DNA of 64,000 nt from DASQDN01 sp963825845 (GTDB lineage Bacteria; Acidobacteriota; Terriglobia; Bryobacterales; Bryobacteraceae). Below are positions 46,504-54,343 of this stretch, in pieces; position 1 is the first letter of the stretch; every line of letters begins with the position of its first letter. The stretch spans positions 62,001-126,000 of the forward strand of contig CAWGVL010000080.1 of the NCBI GenBank assembly GCA_963825845.1. The letters run 5' to 3'. A program made the translations under genes and the position numbers. Under the pieces are notes generated by a model. The model made no database searches. It saw nothing but the letters and a program-made list of their open reading frames with translations, and was not told the origin of the DNA.

Positions 46504-47213
46504 CGTTTTGCAGTCAGCTTTTTCTTTCGGTTCTTCTGCGCGTTTTCAGAAAAGCTCGAAAAGCGGTCCGGGTTGTCCCAGGGAATCTTCAGATGATCCG
46601 CCAGGACTCGCTCCGCGGGCATCTTCGTTGTTCCGAGAAGAAAGTCGAGCAAAGGCCGATGTGAATAGATGACGTGCCGCACTTTCTCTGCCTTCATGGC
46701 CCGGATCACACCATACGCGAAGAGCGGGGCCGTGAGATTGATCAGTGTGCGCTCGATATATTCATTTCCGGTAAGTCCCCAGATTGCTTTGTGGAACTCG
46801 ACATCGAGTTTCACCCTCGCACTGGGAGCGGCGCCCTCAGAACGCTCCACACGCTCGAGAATCTGCGTCAACTTCACATGCGCTGCATGCGTGAAGTTGG
46901 CCCGCGCAAGGCGCATCGCTTCGGCTTCCAAAACCAGGCGCACGCTGTTGATTTTCTGCAGATCTTCGTCTTCCAGGTGGACAACGAACATACCGCGCCT
47001 GGGGTGATTGATAATTAGACCCTGCTCCTGGAGTTGTTGTAGAGCTTCGCGGATGGGAGCCCGGCTTACCTCCAGTTCCCGCGCCAACTGGCTCTCGTTG
47101 ACGCGATCCCCCGGCTTCATCCTGCCCGTAAAGATCGCATCGGAGATGATTTCTACGACGTTGTCCTTTAGCGTTGCGAGCCGGACAGGGGCGAAGGCTG
47201 TGCTCTTGGTCAT
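46500..47213 (-). CDS. GntR family regulator, FadR/FCD subfamily
   Basis: 237 aa. Winged helix at residues 8-78 (LKDNVVEIISDAIFTGRMKPGD, LARELEVSRAPIREALQQL, PRRGMFVVHL), then FCD domain with VKLDVEFHKAIWGLTGNEY metal-His motif. The C terminus is basic (KNRKKKLTAKR). It is embedded between the aldo/keto reductase and Kelch genes. The divergent promoter of this operon carries ACTGTCGACAG, and the same sequence lies upstream of the 57568 receptor and at the 59.4 kb divergent promoter, so this is the best candidate regulator. Confidence 0.93.
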   Translation of the reverse strand: MTKSTAFAPVRLATLKDNVVEIISDAIFTGRMKPGDRVNESQLARELEVSRAPIREALQQLQEQGLIINHPRRGMFVVHLEDEDLQKINSVRLVLEAEAMRLARANFTHAAHVKLTQILERVERSEGAAPSARVKLDVEFHKAIWGLTGNEYIERTLINLTAPLFAYGVIRAMKAEKVRHVIYSHRPLLDFLLGTTKMPAERVLADHLKIPWDNPDRFSSFSENAQKNRKKKLTAKR

Positions 47214-48166
47214 GGCTGGCCGATGCTCACATCCGGATTGAGACTGCCCAGAAGATGCTCGTCCACTGGCGCCGACACTGCCGTGATCGCGTTATCCAGG
47301 TGTTGGAGCCGCGTCGCGCCGATCAGCACGATCGATACATCCGGCTGCCGCAGTACCCAGCTCAAAGCAAGAAGATGTTGAGGAACGCCGCTTTGCACGG
47401 ACACTGCCGTCAAACGATCGAGGGCCGCGAAGCATTCAGGCCGGAAGTAGACATCGCGGTGGCCGGGAACCACATCGAAGCGAGTGCCCTTCGGAGCCAA
47501 CTCGCCTCGCGTACCATATTTTCCGGTCAGAAAACCCGCGCCTAACGGACTGTACGCGACAAAGTCGACCTATGTGCGCGGCACCAGGGAAGCAAGTCGT
47601 GATCCGCGTCCGGGTGCGCCAGGTTGTAGATGTTTTGGCAAAGATCGAGCGGAAGCGATTCTCTGCGCAGCGGCCATCGTATCGACGGAAGCATTGCAAA
47701 TTCCGATGCGTCGTGCCCGCCCGGCCTTCTTTTGCTCAGCGAGCGCTGATACGGATTCAACGGGATCGCTCGGAGCGGAGTGCAGATAATACCCATCCAC
47801 GTAATCCGTCTGCAGCCGGTCGAGACTGTGACCCAGCGCGGTGTCGATGCCTTCACGGCTGTGGTCGCTTGAAACCTTGGTATGCACTTCGACTTGGCGC
47901 CGAACTCCGCGGGATTGCATCCACCGTCCCAAAAGGATCTCGGACGAGTGCATCATCACCGATGCCTCGCGAACTTCGTCCTCACCGAAGGTCCGGATGC
48001 GATAAGCGTGGGAGTTTCCGCCGCCATACGCCTCCGCTGTATCGAAGATGCGGAAGCCGAGTTCGAACGCGTGATCGAGAATCGCCAAAGAGGCGTCTTC
48101 CCCGATTTCCCGACCCAGGGTTACGGCTCCGAAGCCCAGAACTGCCATCTGAGTTTCAGTGTACAC
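47210..48166 (-). pseudogene. Aldo/keto reductase, two frameshifts
   Basis: About 318 aa if repaired. Intact N-terminal part has FRIFDTAEAYGGGNS (Asp, Tyr), EVHTKVSSDH (Lys) and DGYYLHSAPSD (His). One base is extra near 47647 (QRIASA then DLCQNIYNLAHPDADHDLL) and one A missing near 47570 (WCRAH then VDFVAYSPLGAGFLTGKYG). The final frame ends LNPDVSIGQP at 47210. GTG 48166 or ATG 48148 may be the start; TACACT lies 9 nt before the latter. First gene of the AKR-GntR-Kelch operon. Confidence 0.78.
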
Positions 48167-48170
48167 GAGT

Positions 48171-48185
48171 TATACTGTCGACAGA
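48171..48185 (+). promoter_or_regulatory. -10 and operator abutting the MFS start codon
   Basis: TATACT (48171-48176) is followed immediately by the dyad CTGTCGACAG (48175-48184) and then ATG 48186. The expected RNA start is within 0-4 nt of the ATG. The 20-mer ATACTGTCGACAGAATGAAA (48172-48191) recurs exactly at 57584-57603. Repressor binding here would block both divergent promoters. Confidence 0.6.
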
Positions 48186-49472
48186 ATGAAATCCGCTGCC
48201 ATCCCGTACAAGTGGTATGTGGTGGCTCTGTTGTTTGCGGCGGCAGGTCTGAACTACGCGGACCGCACCGCAATCACGGCGGTATTTCCACTATTGCGGC
48301 GTGACCTGGGCATGTCCGACATCGCCTTGGGAGCGACCGGAACGGTGTTCCTTTGGACCTATGCCGCGATCTCTCCTTTCGCCGGCTATCTGGGCGACAA
48401 GGTTTCACGGGCACGGCTGCTAACCTTCAGTCTCGGCGCCTGGAGTCTGGTGATGGCGTGCAGCGCGCTCGCGACATCTGCAACGCAGTTGCTCGTCATG
48501 CGCGCCGCGCTTGGAATCGCGGAGGCTGCCTACATACCGGCTGCCGTGGCGCTGATCGCCGACCATCATGGCCCGAACACGCGGGCGCGGGCGATGAGCG
48601 TTCACTTGGCCGGATTCTCCGTCGGCATGGTCGGAGGAGGATCGCTGGCAGGGTACCTCGGCGATCATTTCGGTTGGCGGCCGTCGTTCGTGATACTAGG
48701 GGGGCTTGGACTCCTGCTCACGGCCATCTGCTTCCTCACGCTGCGGGATGGCCGGCAGCACTCGCAGGCAAACGCCGTGGCCGCAAACACGGCATCTCTG
48801 GCAGGGACAATACGGTATCTGCTCACGGTGCCCAGCTTTGTTGTACTCACGTTTGAGATTGTGCTCTCCGGCACGGTGATGTGGGTGTTCATCAACTGGC
48901 TGCCGTTGTTCTTCACCGAAACATTTTCGTTGTCGCTTGCAATGGCAGGATTCTTTGGAACCGTCTGGCTGCAGGCCGGGCGTGTCAGTGGAGTGATGGT
49001 CGGCGGCATTCCATCGGATCGCGTGGCTCGGGTCCACCCGAAATACCGCATGCTGATGATGGCCCTGGCGTACGGTCTTGCCGCGCCGCTGCTGACGACA
49101 TTCGCCTGGAGTCAGGCGTGGGGACTTATCGCTGCCTCGATCTTCGGCTTCTCGTTCCTTGTCGGTATGGGATATGTCAATGCGCAGCCGCTACTCTGCG
49201 AACTCGTGCCGGAGCGGCTGCGCTCCACCGCGATCGGCTTCATGAACATGACCGCGTGCTTCGCCGGCGGCGCGGGCGTGTTGATCGCTGGCGCGTTGAA
49301 GGGTTCGTTCGGGCTCACAAACGCGTTTGCCAGTCTAGCCGTGATTCAGGCGACGGTAGCCGTGATGCTGTTGATTACGTTTCTGACGGTCCTGAAGCGA
49401 GACCTCGCCGCGACGGCCCAAAACACCTTGCGGGAGGAATCGCTTGCTCTCGGAGAGAGCGGCCGAAGATAG
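48186..49472 (+). CDS. MFS transporter (ACS-like)
   Basis: 428 aa, about 12 spans. Start IPYKWYVVALLFAAAGLNYADRTAI, then FPLLRRDLGMSD and GWRPSFVILGGLG. It is a close paralogue of the transporter at 12874; identity is evident over the whole N-terminal half. It probably imports the sugar derivative used by the 49-60 kb genes. Convergent with the Gfo/Idh gene (7 bp gap). Confidence 0.92.
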   Translation: MKSAAIPYKWYVVALLFAAAGLNYADRTAITAVFPLLRRDLGMSDIALGATGTVFLWTYAAISPFAGYLGDKVSRARLLTFSLGAWSLVMACSALATSATQLLVMRAALGIAEAAYIPAAVALIADHHGPNTRARAMSVHLAGFSVGMVGGGSLAGYLGDHFGWRPSFVILGGLGLLLTAICFLTLRDGRQHSQANAVAANTASLAGTIRYLLTVPSFVVLTFEIVLSGTVMWVFINWLPLFFTETFSLSLAMAGFFGTVWLQAGRVSGVMVGGIPSDRVARVHPKYRMLMMALAYGLAAPLLTTFAWSQAWGLIAASIFGFSFLVGMGYVNAQPLLCELVPERLRSTAIGFMNMTACFAGGAGVLIAGALKGSFGLTNAFASLAVIQATVAVMLLITFLTVLKRDLAATAQNTLREESLALGESGRR

Positions 49473-49479
49473 CGCGGGA

Positions 49480-50556
49480 TCATCCGGCGATCTTGACAGC
49501 GCGACCAGTGCGCGCCGAGTCATACGCGCCGAACACCACCTGCAGATCGCGGAGACACTCACGACCGGTCACGACCGGCTCCCGTACGCCTCGCGCCGAC
49601 TCGGCGGCTGCTCGAACCAGCGCCGGATAGGCATCCACTTTCGGCAGCATTTCTGTCTTAGCCTCGCTTCCCTTCCGAGACCATTCAAGACGATCACCAC
49701 TCGGATCGAAGCGTAGCCACCCATCTGTTCCCCAGATGGTCATGCCGGTATGATAGCCGCGATCGAGATAATAACCGGACTGCAAAGTTCCAACGCCGCC
49801 GCCGTCCAGCCGGAACGTAACCGCAGCCGAGTCCTCGATCTCCAACGATTGACCACCGGCGTTAGCCGTGAGCGCGGATACCTCCACGATCTTCTGCGCT
49901 GTGACAAATTGGATCAAGTCCACGTAGTGGATGCCGAGCCAGGCAAGGTGACCGCCTCCGGCACGCTCCCGCGAGGCAAACCAGGATCGCTGATACTCCG
50001 GCCGAGCGAGTCGCGTCTGGTCGGCGATGTAGTGAGCGGTGACGCCGAACGGCCGTCCGATGCCGTTGTCCGCAATGAGCTTCCGCGCCCGCTGAGCCGT
50101 AGGCTGAAGTCGCGTCGCAAACGCCAGCATCAGTTGCCGGTTTCGTTTCTCCGCCAGTTCGGTGAGCGCCGCAAAATCGCTCGCGCGTACGCAGGCAGGC
50201 TTCTCCGCGAGTACATGGGCATCGTGTTCGAGAGCTATCCTGACGGCCGGCGGGGCGAGCCGTGACTCGAGCGCAACCAGCACAAGCTGAGGTCGCACGG
50301 TCCGCAGCATCTCAGCACGGTCGCGGAAGGTACGTAGGGTGCGCGGCGCAAGAGTTTGCTTCGCGCGATCGAAGATACCGCCGCTGGAGTCGGCAATGGC
50401 CACGTCGCCGATGGCATCCATGCGCAGCGTGTCCAGATAGATCTGAAGATGCGGACCTGTCGGATCGCTGATCAGGCCGACCGTCGTCCTGCCTTGAAAC
50501 ATGCCCGCTGCAGGGACGGCGCCCATCAGCAGCGTCATGCGGCGACGCGAGATCAC
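49480..50556 (-). CDS. Gfo/Idh/MocA family oxidoreductase
   Basis: 358 aa NAD(P)-dependent sugar oxidoreductase. Signs are EKP motif in HVLAEKPACVRASDF, AFATRLQPTAQRARKLI, and the GGGHLAWLGIHYVDL catalytic-domain motif with the usual His/Asp. The N terminus MISRRRMTLLMGAVPAAGMFQ looks like a Tat signal and may export the enzyme. Last of the eight-gene minus-strand run; the start overlaps the SGNH stop. Confidence 0.9.
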   Translation of the reverse strand: MISRRRMTLLMGAVPAAGMFQGRTTVGLISDPTGPHLQIYLDTLRMDAIGDVAIADSSGGIFDRAKQTLAPRTLRTFRDRAEMLRTVRPQLVLVALESRLAPPAVRIALEHDAHVLAEKPACVRASDFAALTELAEKRNRQLMLAFATRLQPTAQRARKLIADNGIGRPFGVTAHYIADQTRLARPEYQRSWFASRERAGGGHLAWLGIHYVDLIQFVTAQKIVEVSALTANAGGQSLEIEDSAAVTFRLDGGGVGTLQSGYYLDRGYHTGMTIWGTDGWLRFDPSGDRLEWSRKGSEAKTEMLPKVDAYPALVRAAAESARGVREPVVTGRECLRDLQVVFGAYDSARTGRAVKIAG

Positions 50557-51191
50557 GGCGTCCTCAGCAGTCTGCGAACTACCGGTAACAGAAGCTCGGC
50601 GATGATGCGGTGACCTTCGGTACTCGGATGCATGCCGTCCAGAAGCGCAGAGGCGGGGACAGCTTTCGCCGCGTCAACAAGCTCCACCTCGCGCCGGTGA
50701 GCGATGTCCCGCACTACGTCGTTGTAGGTATCGAGCATGATATTGAACCCGTCGTCGCTGTTCACATCGTAAGGCGGCTTCCCGTACAGAGCCCGCAATC
50801 GAGGCGTCCAGGCGAAGCGATTGGAGGTCATCAGAATGATTTTAGAGTTTTGCTTCCGAAGCGCGCGAACGAAGTATTCAAGGTTATCGCGAAATGCAGC
50901 GATATCCACGCGCGGCTTCGTCGCTGGAGGATCCTTCCACACATCTATCGCAGCGTCGTTGGCTCCAAGTTGAATGATCACCAGGTCGGGGCGATTGTCG
51001 AGCACATCCGCTGCGAATCGTGTACGGGCCTGCGAACTCGTATTGCCCGGGACGCCGCGGTTGATCACTTCAGGCAAAACCTTCGCGAGAACGTCCGTAT
51101 AAGTAATCACCCCCGGGCGCGGCGCGGTGAGAGAGTCGCCGAAGGTGATGATTCGGACCTGCAGAAGCAGAGCAAGGAATAGCGCCGTCAA
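50553..51191 (-). CDS. SGNH/GDSL hydrolase (esterase), secreted
   Basis: 212 aa. Short signal MTALFLALLLQV, block I FGDSLTAPRPG (Ser), block III QLGANDAAIDVW (Asn), block V DGMHPSTEGHRII (Asp/His). Such enzymes remove O-acyl groups from sugars or glycans. The start overlaps the aspartoacylase stop by 4 bp. Confidence 0.92.
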   Translation of the reverse strand: MTALFLALLLQVRIITFGDSLTAPRPGVITYTDVLAKVLPEVINRGVPGNTSSQARTRFAADVLDNRPDLVIIQLGANDAAIDVWKDPPATKPRVDIAAFRDNLEYFVRALRKQNSKIILMTSNRFAWTPRLRALYGKPPYDVNSDDGFNIMLDTYNDVVRDIAHRREVELVDAAKAVPASALLDGMHPSTEGHRIIAELLLPVVRRLLRTP

Positions 51192-52132
51192 CTCCGTGCT
51201 CCGGTGATCAGGAACAAAGGATCCTTACTGTTCACGACCGGGCAAACATGGATAAGCGCGACCACCCCATCCCTTGGGGAAATGAAATGCTCCTGAGGGA
51301 CACCCCACAAGTCCAACAACGTCCCGAGCCGCTGTCCCGCAGACACCGTTTCCAGCAATTCGACTTCAGGAACCAAAAAGCCGCTTCGCTCCGTCGTGAT
51401 CGATGCATCCACATTCCCGTCGCCGAACAGGAAGTGCTCAGGAGGCGCGTATTCGGTATCGCCAGGAAGAATCGAAAGATGCCGGAGCAGGTTGCGGATG
51501 CCTCGACGGTAAACCTCGAGATCGGCCGCGTCGATCCGTCCCGCCCCGCGAGCTTCCGTGTAGAGCCACGGAATGCCGCGCGCTGAAGCGGCGGACACGC
51601 TCCGCCCCGGCGCAATCACATCATGCGCCCAGATGACCGGCGCTCCGAAGATCTTTGCGGCGGCTTCGCCACGGGCGTCCGCGGCATCGTAGCCCACCAG
51701 GGTCGGCATCAGAAAACGCACGCCGGCACTGTGAAGATCGAGCAGAAAGTCCGCCTCCGCCAGAATCTCGTGATCGATAGCAGAAGCGATCGCCTCGGTG
51801 ATCGAGCCCTCAAAGTTGCCCGGAAACACACGCGCGAGATTGCGGTCGTCAAGCGGACTGCACCGCGACACTGCCCAGAACGCCGGCGGGTTCGCCACCG
51901 GCACACACAGCAGATCGCCGGACATCATCGACGGGTCAAGATTTCCCACAACATCGAAGATCGCGCGTACCCCTTCGTATTCGTCGCCATGAATTCCGGC
52001 GGTAACTGCGAGCGTGCGTCCGGCCTTGCTGCCGCGCACAAAGATGACCGGCAGTTCAACCCGATGCTCGCCGGCCTCCACCGGTAGTGTCATGTGATGT
52101 CGGGAGCCTCGCGCGTAGGCGGATAAGTTCAC
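51188..52132 (-). CDS. Succinylglutamate desuccinylase/aspartoacylase family (M14-like)
   Basis: 314 aa zinc carboxypeptidase-fold amidase. Zn ligands His48/Glu51 in TAGIHGDEYEG and His in FLLDLHSAGVRF. The C-terminal beta domain (FISPRDGVVALIHVCPVV) is typical of the family. It hydrolyses N-acyl groups from amino acids or related amines. In this operon an N-acylated amino sugar acid is a plausible substrate. The start overlaps the next BNR stop. Confidence 0.91.
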   Translation of the reverse strand: MNLSAYARGSRHHMTLPVEAGEHRVELPVIFVRGSKAGRTLAVTAGIHGDEYEGVRAIFDVVGNLDPSMMSGDLLCVPVANPPAFWAVSRCSPLDDRNLARVFPGNFEGSITEAIASAIDHEILAEADFLLDLHSAGVRFLMPTLVGYDAADARGEAAAKIFGAPVIWAHDVIAPGRSVSAASARGIPWLYTEARGAGRIDAADLEVYRRGIRNLLRHLSILPGDTEYAPPEHFLFGDGNVDASITTERSGFLVPEVELLETVSAGQRLGTLLDLWGVPQEHFISPRDGVVALIHVCPVVNSKDPLFLITGARS

Positions 52133-53232
52133 TTCGCATCACCGCCGAGTACCCACTCGCGTGTGAACCGCGCATAGCGGATATCGCGGCCGCCGTCTTC
52201 ACGCTGCGCTTGCCACACGGCCACGATCGTGCCGTCGGTCGTCTGCGTCAGGCCCGGATACGACACCTGCGGGCCCTTCGAGGTAGCAATCGTACGAGGT
52301 GTCGACCAAGTCCTCCCGCCATCAGAGGAAATCGAAACACAGAGAGGAAATCGATTAATCGGAGAGTTATTCCATACCGCGACGATCTCGTTCTTTCCGT
52401 TCTCGAGCCTCCACAGAGCAGTCGGCGTGTTGTGCCCGATCAGTGCACTTGGAGCAGGCGGAGTCCACGTGATGCCGCCGTCACGGCTGCGCGCTTCGTA
52501 ATGGTGCGAACTGCCTGACCGCAACAACATGAATATCTCTCCATCCGCGAGCTGAACAATCGATGGTTCGGCGAGGCCATTCGTTGAGCCGGGCGTTACC
52601 TTCTCCACGAAGACGTGAAGATCGCCGTAGAGATTCCAGTTCAGGCCATCCTTCGACAGGAGAAGACCGCTCGATAGATTCATCTCGCCTTCCGTGCGGG
52701 CGTTAAACCCCCGCTCGGGCCAGTGGTCCCAGGAGATGCCCATCGCATAGCTGCCATCGGCAAGCTTGATCGCGTTGTGCTGCTTGCCGGGAGTGTACTG
52801 GCGGGGAATTGCAATCTCCTGCGGCTGCGACCATGTTTCACCGTTGTCAGTGCTCTTCACCGCCCACGTCCAGGCTTTCTTGATCGTGTTCGGACTGTAC
52901 ACGCGAGTCCAATACACAAACACCGTGTTGCCATCCACGAGCATGTTGGGGTCGCCGACGGCCTTGCCCTGCTCCTTCTCTTCATAGAGCACTTTGGGCG
53001 GGGTCCACGTGCGCCCCCCGTCCGAAGAGGTCGCCGTGCCGATGCGGGTGGTCGATGGCGGCGCCTTCGGATACACACCCATCACTGCCATGAGCCGGCC
53101 GTTGCCGAGGCGCGCGACTTGCGGAATCGTATTTCGATGGAAATCTCCGCCATCGGACGCCGCTACAACGCCGCTTTCAAAGCCGGCGGCGAACACGGCA
53201 AGAGGAAGAAGACTTGCGATTAGCAGTTTCAT
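52129..53232 (-). CDS. BNR/Asp-box propeller protein, secreted (sialidase-like)
   Basis: 367 aa from ATG 53232 (MKLLIASLLPLAVFAAG signal). Asp-boxes: SSDGGRTWTPP, STDNGETWSQP, SRDGGITWTPP, SSDGGRTWSTP. Strongly related to the preceding gene (shared IVAVWNNSPINRFPL vs LLIWNNSPDQRFPL), so a tandem duplication. No FRIP motif; NTIPQVARLGNGRLMAV takes its place. Both flanks overlap by 4 bp. Confidence 0.89.
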   Translation of the reverse strand: MKLLIASLLPLAVFAAGFESGVVAASDGGDFHRNTIPQVARLGNGRLMAVMGVYPKAPPSTTRIGTATSSDGGRTWTPPKVLYEEKEQGKAVGDPNMLVDGNTVFVYWTRVYSPNTIKKAWTWAVKSTDNGETWSQPQEIAIPRQYTPGKQHNAIKLADGSYAMGISWDHWPERGFNARTEGEMNLSSGLLLSKDGLNWNLYGDLHVFVEKVTPGSTNGLAEPSIVQLADGEIFMLLRSGSSHHYEARSRDGGITWTPPAPSALIGHNTPTALWRLENGKNEIVAVWNNSPINRFPLCVSISSDGGRTWSTPRTIATSKGPQVSYPGLTQTTDGTIVAVWQAQREDGGRDIRYARFTREWVLGGDAK

Positions 53233-54311
53233 TGATAGAACCAATTCAGCGGAACAGCCTTGAGCTTTAGCGACCACCGTCCGCTTTCGCTACGCACTCC
53301 GGCCGCCGGTCCCGCATAGTAGGTGAAAAGAGCACGATCCTTCAGAAACTCGATGCTGGTATAAGCGTATGTGTGAGCCGGGTCTCCATCCAGATTGCGG
53401 ATGTTCTGCCATGTCACGCCATCGTCTTTCGAGATTGCGGAGGTGAGCGGAAAACGCTGGTCGGGCGAATTGTTCCAGATAAGAAGAAGATCGCCGGTGT
53501 TAGGGAGCCGCTTGATCGACTGCGGCGAGCGTGGCGAGTCGAGCGCCATCGGCTCCGGCGTCGACCAGGTTTCGCCTGTGTCCGTTGAATAGGACCGGAA
53601 TATTTTCTTCTTGTCCGTTCGCATCCACATCAGCAAGCGCCCGTCCTTCAGTTCGACGACACCGGGCTCCTGTGCCCCCGCCGCGCTGTCGGGAATGTCA
53701 ACCAGAGTCTTGCTCTGTTTCCAAGTCGTGCCGTCGTCGTCGGAGTAGTACACGCGCGTGCGGATATGCTTGTCGATCCGATAGTCCGGCGTATACCAGA
53801 GCGGAAGCACAAGTCGGCCGCTGCGAAGCTGAATCATGCGATCGTTGTTTGTCCCCGTGTAGGAAGGATAGGGATCGATTTGCACGGGTTTCGGTTCGGT
53901 AAAGGTCTTGCCGTCGTTGCTGGAAATGCGGAACATCGGGCGGCAATCGGCTTCTGAGTTCTTGCGGCAGAACGCAAACGCGACCTTCCCGGAGCGGAGG
54001 CGGAGCAGATCCGGCTCCATCACGTTCATCGTTCCGACGTTTTCCTGCAGCGTAAACTTGTCCTTCCACGTCCTTCCACCATCGTTCGAGTACATAGCGG
54101 AAATGCGCGCTTTGCCCCAGTCGCTGCCCTCAGATGTATAGAACTCAGTCCAGGCGAGCATGACACGGCCATCTTTGGTGACCAGCATGTCCGCTTCCGA
54201 GTTTCGTTTGTTACTCTCTGTGGATGGCGCCACCAGGAACTCGAAAGGCTCCTTGAGGTCGGCGGCCAGCAGCACGGCGATACCTACAGCCACGGCTGCA
54301 ATTGCATACAA
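53229..54311 (-). CDS. BNR/Asp-box propeller protein, secreted (sialidase-like)
   Basis: About 360 aa. The frame runs upstream into the receptor gene; the signal segment YAIAAVAVGIAVLLAADL points to TTG 54311 (32 bp after the receptor stop) as start, with internal GTGs as alternatives. Asp-boxes: SNDGGRTWKD, SSNDGKTFTEP, SDDDGTTWKQS, STDTGETWSTP, SKDDGVTWQN. It pairs with the tandem copy at 52129. It lies directly downstream of the Oar-like receptor. Confidence 0.83.
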   Translation of the reverse strand: MYAIAAVAVGIAVLLAADLKEPFEFLVAPSTESNKRNSEADMLVTKDGRVMLAWTEFYTSEGSDWGKARISAMYSNDGGRTWKDKFTLQENVGTMNVMEPDLLRLRSGKVAFAFCRKNSEADCRPMFRISSNDGKTFTEPKPVQIDPYPSYTGTNNDRMIQLRSGRLVLPLWYTPDYRIDKHIRTRVYYSDDDGTTWKQSKTLVDIPDSAAGAQEPGVVELKDGRLLMWMRTDKKKIFRSYSTDTGETWSTPEPMALDSPRSPQSIKRLPNTGDLLLIWNNSPDQRFPLTSAISKDDGVTWQNIRNLDGDPAHTYAYTSIEFLKDRALFTYYAGPAAGVRSESGRWSLKLKAVPLNWFYQ

Positions 54312-54343
54312 TTGAAATTCGCACGTTCGATTGTCTCCGGTTG

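Noticed and set aside
15033..54311. Classifying the BNR proteins as true sialidases and the cluster as a sialic acid operon
   Set aside because: No FRIP motif, no NanE/NanK-type genes; the Kelch and DHDPS families have broader roles.
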